Positions 47,485 through 52,525 of a stretch of 52,525 bases of DNA are shown piece by piece (the stretch's first letter is position 1; every line of letters begins with the position of its first letter). Source of the DNA: Candidatus Termititenax persephonae (GTDB lineage: Bacteria > Margulisbacteria > Termititenacia > Termititenacales > Termititenacaceae). Location: NCBI GenBank assembly GCA_003864475.1, contig BGZO01000006.1, positions 1 through 52,525 of the forward strand, read 5' to 3'. A model generated the notes under the pieces. That model was not told the DNA's origin and searched no databases. It saw nothing but the letters and a program-made list of their open reading frames with translations. A program made the position numbers and the translations under genes.

Positions 47485-48512
47485 AGCCTTCCTATGTGCG
47501 TATCGCCCGCATCCGTAGCGGTTTTTACAAGATAGAGCGCGTTTGTCATCTTTCCGGCCTGACCCCGGCAATGCTGCGTTATTACGAAAAGATTGGTTTA
47601 TTGCCGCCGCCCCTGCGCACGAGCGGAGGCACGCGGCTCTATCAAGACGAGCATCTCCGTCTGCTCTTGGAGATTGTCTCGGCGAAACGCCGGGGTTTGA
47701 GCTTGCGCGAGATTAAACGTAAGTTTACGCCGCGGGTGCAAAAAAATAAAACCTTGTTTTTGGTAGATTCTTTCTTTTCTCCCGACCCGGCGATTTTGCA
47801 AAGAGCTGCCGTGCGTGTGATGCCGATGAATATTCGTTTTGGCTATTACAAATATGCGGACTACACCACGCTCGACCCACGGAGATTTGCCGCCTTGGAA
47901 AATAAAAAAAAGATTTTGGCCGAGGCTACGCCGCCCACTGAGGGTGAGTACCGGGAAGCCTTGCTGCGTGCCGCCCAGGAAAAGGCTACCGTAGTTTCTC
48001 TGCACCCGGACTCCCGGTTTTGGGATTCTTATCGGCTGGCCAAGCTGGCCGCCAGCGGCTTGGCTCCCGCCCCGTTAAAAATTGTCGACACTGGTCTATG
48101 GGGCGGTCTTAATTTTTATTGGGAGAGGTTGCTGGCCGCGCCGCAAAACCTGAAGAATATTTTGGCCCAGGCGCAAAAAAGTGTTTCCGAAATATTTATT
48201 GTGCGCTCGCCGGAGCGGCTTTTTCCCGCCGGGCAGAACCAGCACTACAAGCTCTTTGACTTCACGCCGATTTTTCAGCATACGGCGCGTTCTGGACTAG
48301 TGCCGATTGCCAGAGAAAAAGATTTTGCCTCGGCCTGCCATTATGTCTGGCGGGAGATAAAATCCCTGTCCAAGATAATCGCCTACAGTTCGCCGGAGAC
48401 ACTGGCGGCGGCGCATCAGCTCGGCCTCCATGCGGAAAAAGAAATACCGCTCTCCTCAGCTTTTTTAGCGGTTTTTGGCCGAGAAATCCTGGCGATTTTT
48501 GTAAAAAAATAA
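47481..48512 (+). CDS. MerR-type HTH fused to a DegV-like domain
   Basis: FYKIERVCHLSGLTPAMLRYYEKIGLLPPPLRTSGGTRLYQDEHLRLL (MerR HTH), then DegV-like FLVDSFFSPDPAILQRAAVRVMPMNIRFG...TPPTEGEYREALLRA...LKIVDTG. Confidence 0.75.
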   Translation: MKPSYVRIARIRSGFYKIERVCHLSGLTPAMLRYYEKIGLLPPPLRTSGGTRLYQDEHLRLLLEIVSAKRRGLSLREIKRKFTPRVQKNKTLFLVDSFFSPDPAILQRAAVRVMPMNIRFGYYKYADYTTLDPRRFAALENKKKILAEATPPTEGEYREALLRAAQEKATVVSLHPDSRFWDSYRLAKLAASGLAPAPLKIVDTGLWGGLNFYWERLLAAPQNLKNILAQAQKSVSEIFIVRSPERLFPAGQNQHYKLFDFTPIFQHTARSGLVPIAREKDFASACHYVWREIKSLSKIIAYSSPETLAAAHQLGLHAEKEIPLSSAFLAVFGREILAIFVKK

Positions 48513-48524
48513 TATAATTAAGCG

Positions 48525-49238
48525 ATGGTCGACAGTTTAGTGGGCGGGATTTACGCCAATATCAACAAAATCAATCCCGAAACGTTGAGCGCGGAGGGCA
48601 AGCTTTTCTTGCGGCAATACCGGGAAAATCTGCAGCTTAGCCGGGCTATCGATAAGAATGCCGGCAATTTACTGGCGAAAACAATCAGCAAATATCACAA
48701 TGACAAAGGCGAGGACGTGATTCCGTTGATTCTGGAACTGACCACGGTCGCTTTTCATGCCATCGAGCCGCACCGTAAATATGCCGTTCACGTCGCGGAA
48801 TATTTATTGCTGGGGACGATTTTTGCCGCGCTGGTTATTACCGAGGACGAGGCCGAAATAAAATTGATTGTGGAGCAGACACTGATTGGCATTTTTACGA
48901 ATCCGATTTATGAATTTACCCCGACGGAACGGCGGAAAATCAGCGGCTTAGTTTATCAAGTCGAGGCCTATTTTGCGGCTTTGAGCTTTTGGTCGCGGCG
49001 TTTTGGCAAGTACAAAAATTTAATCCGTACGGCTCTGCGTGGCGGTCTGACCGAGGGCTTGGAGATTGCCAATGCCGGCGCGGAAGAGCTGGCGGCGGCT
49101 CAGCAGCTTAGGCAATTTTTTTGGTCGAGGTGCTGGGGGCGTTTAAAATTTTACTTTAATTTGTTCTGGCCGTTGTTTGACTTGAATGCCAATGCCCTGC
49201 TCCGCTGGGTTAATAAGACGGCGGGAATCACAGGTTGA
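48525..49238 (+). CDS. Conserved-looking alpha-helical protein, unknown function
   Basis: 237-aa ORF following the MerR-DegV gene; no recognised motif. Confidence 0.6.
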   Translation: MVDSLVGGIYANINKINPETLSAEGKLFLRQYRENLQLSRAIDKNAGNLLAKTISKYHNDKGEDVIPLILELTTVAFHAIEPHRKYAVHVAEYLLLGTIFAALVITEDEAEIKLIVEQTLIGIFTNPIYEFTPTERRKISGLVYQVEAYFAALSFWSRRFGKYKNLIRTALRGGLTEGLEIANAGAEELAAAQQLRQFFWSRCWGRLKFYFNLFWPLFDLNANALLRWVNKTAGITG

Positions 49239-49239
49239 T

Positions 49240-49776
49240 TTATTTAAGCACGTCTTTCTTAAATGTCCCGAAGACATACAAATCTTCTTGCTGGTCTCCG
49301 TCGCGCAGATAGCCGTACAGGACGGCTTCGGGTTCATGCTTGGCGGACTTATAGCGGGCGAGCTGCTTGCTGTCATAGCCCGCGATATAGGTGTAGACCT
49401 TGTGCAGATTTAGGTCTTTGAAAACATAATTGTAAACCTGTGCGGCGATGACCAGCCCTAAATCCGTGCTGCGGAACTCCGCCGGAATATAGATTTGCAG
49501 GACGGCACGGCGGTGCTGACGGTCGAGGTTTTGCAGGGAGATAAAACCAGTCAAGATTTCATTATTGGCTTCAGCGATGAGCAGGCGGGTGCGCGACTCA
49601 ATCAGACGGCCAAGCGCGATTTCTTTGAGCAGTTGATTTTTGAGCAGGCGCTTATTGTCATAAGGATAGGCGGTCAGGTTGTTCTGATAATAGTCCGCGC
49701 TGGACAGCCAAGAGATGACCTTGGGGATATCGCGCTTTTCCATGGCGCGCAGATAGATGACAATTTTCTCACTCAT
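49240..49776 (-). CDS. GNAT-family acetyltransferase
   Basis: YLRAMEKRDIPKVISWLS, VLQIYIPAEFRSTDLGLVIAAQVYNYVFKDLNLHKVYTYI. Confidence 0.78.
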   Translation of the reverse strand: MSEKIVIYLRAMEKRDIPKVISWLSSADYYQNNLTAYPYDNKRLLKNQLLKEIALGRLIESRTRLLIAEANNEILTGFISLQNLDRQHRRAVLQIYIPAEFRSTDLGLVIAAQVYNYVFKDLNLHKVYTYIAGYDSKQLARYKSAKHEPEAVLYGYLRDGDQQEDLYVFGTFKKDVLK

Positions 49777-50288
49777 TGGTAATAATCCTCTTTGCGTAAA
49801 CTCCAAACCTCTTGGTCATGGAACTTATTGTGGTAAAAAAGATGCTCTCGGAATTGTCCTTCTTTTTTGAAATAACAGTCGAGCAGGACTTTTTTTAACT
49901 CCTCTTCGTGGGTCAAGCAATGGCAGTAAAACTTTTCGAGATTGGTCTTTTTGAATAAATGTGTCAAAGCGGTTTCCAGAGCCTCGCGCAGAAGTTTGGT
50001 ATTGTTGCGCGACGGCTGCATGGTCAGGGCAACTTCGGCGGTGCGCCGTGGATTGTGGATATTGCTGAAAAGTAGCACACCGAGCGGCCGCTCGGCGCGG
50101 TCGTAAATAAGATAAAATTTGTGGTTGAGCGAGCTGATGAACAGAGACAAATCATCGGTGCTAATCATCAAAGTGGAGTTGTTTAAGAAAAAAGAATCAC
50201 GGGTTTTGATTGACCAACTGCGGACGAGGGCGATGTCCTGCGGTTTAACTATTTCGAGATAAATATTTTCCCCTTTTAATTCCGGCAT
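49773..50288 (-). CDS. GNAT-like acetyltransferase paralogue
   Basis: YLEIVKPQDIALVRSWS, AEVALTMQPSRNNTKLLREALETALTHLFKKTNLEKFYCHC; 4-bp overlap with the 49776 start. Confidence 0.68.
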   Translation of the reverse strand: MPELKGENIYLEIVKPQDIALVRSWSIKTRDSFFLNNSTLMISTDDLSLFISSLNHKFYLIYDRAERPLGVLLFSNIHNPRRTAEVALTMQPSRNNTKLLREALETALTHLFKKTNLEKFYCHCLTHEEELKKVLLDCYFKKEGQFREHLFYHNKFHDQEVWSLRKEDYYQ

Positions 50289-50313
50289 ATTAAAAAATTA
50301 TAACATACTTGAT

Positions 50314-50451
50314 TTAATTTAAAGACATGGCGACGGTCGCGGAGACTGTGCCGAAATCCATGTTATATTCCAAGGTCTTGATTTTCTGCGCTTTTTTGCA
50401 ACCTTCTTCGCCTGCTTTGCGGATAAGCTCTTTCAAATCTTTTTCTTTCAT
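50314..50451 (-). CDS. Small (45-aa) protein, unknown function
   Basis: MKEKDLKELIRKAGEEGCKKAQKIKTLEYNMDFGTVSATVAMSLN; coding-like charged helix, divergent from the 50581 ORF. Confidence 0.4.
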   Translation of the reverse strand: MKEKDLKELIRKAGEEGCKKAQKIKTLEYNMDFGTVSATVAMSLN

Positions 50452-50580
50452 GGCACGCCGCCTTTCGGTCTGATTATACCCATATATCGATGGTTTATAC
50501 CCTGCAGATGAATTGAAAGATTGTGTTGAAACAGAAAAAAGCGATGTGTCAAAGCGTGGGAAAGCAGGTATAATAAGCGC

Positions 50581-50904
50581 ATGAAACTTGAGCAGGTACA
50601 GCAGTCTGTCCAGCATATCGAAAAAGCGGCGTTCAAGACAGGTATTGCCGCCGCGCAAAACAAAAATGTGCAGAGCCGCCAAGAAGCGGCGCACAATTTT
50701 GCGGCGGCTTTTCAAGCGGCGGATCGGGCCGTAACCGTGGCGCAGGCGGACAAAAAGCAGAAAGAACAGGAACAGAAAAAAAGGCAGAAACATTTTAGCA
50801 AAGAGGACTACGAGGGGTACAACGAATTGGAAGATGTTTTGAGCGAGATAGACGAGCGGCTGGAAAGAATGTTGGAGATTGCCAAACAGTTGGACGAAAA
50901 ATAA
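50581..50904 (+). CDS. Small coiled-coil-like protein, unknown function
   Basis: 107-aa ORF rich in K/E/Q heptads. Confidence 0.6.
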   Translation: MKLEQVQQSVQHIEKAAFKTGIAAAQNKNVQSRQEAAHNFAAAFQAADRAVTVAQADKKQKEQEQKKRQKHFSKEDYEGYNELEDVLSEIDERLERMLEIAKQLDEK

Positions 50905-50973
50905 TCGGCCTCAGCCCTTTATTCCATTAAATTATAAACGAAAAAATTTGTCAGAAAAATCCCCCAGCAAAAA

Positions 50974-51042
50974 TCGATGCATGGAAAGTATGTTCCGTAA
51001 CGATATGTTGATGAGTATGAATGTGGAACCTCTCTGCATCGA
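50974..51042 (+). other. Structured leader candidate upstream of the transglutaminase-like gene
   Basis: Outer stem TCGATGCA/TGCATCGA, inner stem GTTCC/GGAAC in a ~230-bp intergenic region. Confidence 0.4.
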
Positions 51043-51132
51043 CTGTACATCTTCCTAATAATTAAAGGGAGAAAAAAACGTACAAGAAAGCGAGTAGCGA
51101 TACTTTAAAATAACTTTTCGGGGGAAGACGGC

Positions 51133-52525
51133 ATGGATTTACAGGCGCGTGGCGCAGTCCAGATTCTTGATGACCGCTTAGCGGCCATTGGCCTCAACCC
51201 GAATGTCAAAATGGAAGCTGGTTATCTGACCTTGGCCGCCGAGATGGGAATCGGTGCTGTCGACACTTTTACCCCCCCCCCCCCACTAATAGCGGTAGCT
51301 TCTCGCGCAGGGGCGCAATATATAGCGTTGATGATGATTCTTCTTATATTTACAATCTCAAGGAGTATGATGTAACCGGGCGCTTGAGCGGCGACCGCGA
51401 CTCCTATTATCTGGTGTCTTACAATTCAGAGCAGACCATAGTCGACGCGGCTTTTGGCTACAGCGACCTCTCCGGCGCTTACAACAGTGTGGACACTTAC
51501 ATCGACCCCTTCGACCCGGAAATCACCAAGCTGCTAGGTCAAATCCCTGGCCTCGACGACCCGCGCCTCTCCGCCGAGGACAAGCTGGTCAAGGTTTACA
51601 ACTACATCATCAATAATTTCAGCTATGTGCCGGACGAGAAAGACGACTGGAACTTCGTCAGCGAGACGATTTATCGGCGCGGCGGCGACTGCGAAGACTT
51701 AGCTATCCTGCTCAGTTCGGCCATGATTGCGGTCTTGCTGGCGGAGGGCGTGGACTACCAGACCGCCAATGGGCGTATCGCGGCGGTGGCGGGCCGACAC
51801 GCCGTCTACGGCGACCATGTCTATGTCGAGTACAAGGCGGACGACGGCCAGGTTTATGTACTGGACGCGGCCTTTGCTGAGCAGGGCAATATTGAGCGGC
51901 TGTCTGATTTAAAAAAAAACAGCGAGGTGAACTTCACCGTCTACTTTCGTTTTAATGACAACAAGGTTTTTCTGGACGCGGCGGCCTCAAACAGCGCCGA
52001 GGCCAAAGCGTCCTCCCAGATTGACCCGGAGCAGGAATGTCTGCAACCGCTCTTGGAGCGGTTCGAGCGGGAGACGGATTTGCGGGACGCGACGCGCGAC
52101 GAGCTGACCCTGAAGCTTTTTAATTTTCTTAGGACGGAGTTTGAGATTGTCGATTTACAAGAATTTTTCCCCAGCCTGGAACTGCTAACCCAGACCAAGG
52201 TCGGCAACTCGCAAGGGTTGAGCCTGCTGCTGGTCAATGCCGCGCTGGCCATGGCGCATACGCTGGGTCTGGAGTTGCCCAATATCCGTCTCTGCGAGGC
52301 GGAGCGGGACGGTGAGAAACAGTACATTGTTATTTACGAGGACGAGCTGGGCATCGACCGCGTGCTGGACTTCACGGACAAGATTGTCGACCCGCAGATG
52401 CAGCTGGATTTGGTCAACACGCTCAAGGATTTGTTCTCCATCAACGCCTATATGCCCGCCCAGGATTTGGCGGGGCTGGTCAAGTACGGACGGGAGTACG
52501 GCTTGGGCGACGACCTCTACGGCCG
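51133..52525 (+). CDS. Transglutaminase-like (cysteine protease-fold) protein, frame interrupted by a C13 tract; runs off the window
   Basis: ORF from 51133 meets C13 at 51272-51284; the alternative frame from 51285 is open to the window end and encodes IIYRRGGDCEDLAILLSSAM...AVYGDHVYVEYKADDGQVYVLDAAF (Cys/His/Asp pattern). Confidence 0.75.

Overview
The window reads as a GC-rich bacterial chromosome segment with dense, co-oriented housekeeping and metabolic genes. These include dut, prfA, prmC, queH, type-4 UDG, glyQ, glyS, a yqeY-like gene, a metH-like gene, proA, holB-like, a PSP1-domain gene, tlyA and a DEAD-box helicase. An AT-rich accessory block runs from about 32.2 to 44.0 kb and ends at a tRNA-Gly(GCC). 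I read the block as a defence island with five parts: (i) a restriction-modification cluster with a 660-aa PD-(D/E)XK-like nuclease and two adenine methyltransferases; (ii) a LexA-like S24 regulator; (iii) a two-gene CBASS-like operon, pairing a single-TM Rossmann-like protein with a CD-NTase that carries an AGS-C-like C-terminus, behind a promoter followed at once by an intrinsic terminator; (iv) a compact Gabija-like GajA/GajB pair; (v) a C5-methyltransferase plus putative endonuclease. Outside the island the main points are: a 13-C homopolymer that breaks the frame of a transglutaminase-like protein absent from the ORF track; a MerR-HTH/DegV fusion; an HcnABC/opine-oxidase-like operon with a consensus promoter and paired palindromes; palindromic extragenic repeats; and a frameshifted SLOG/DprA-like pseudogene. 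All calls are by eye from the sequence and supplied translations. No database search was run.
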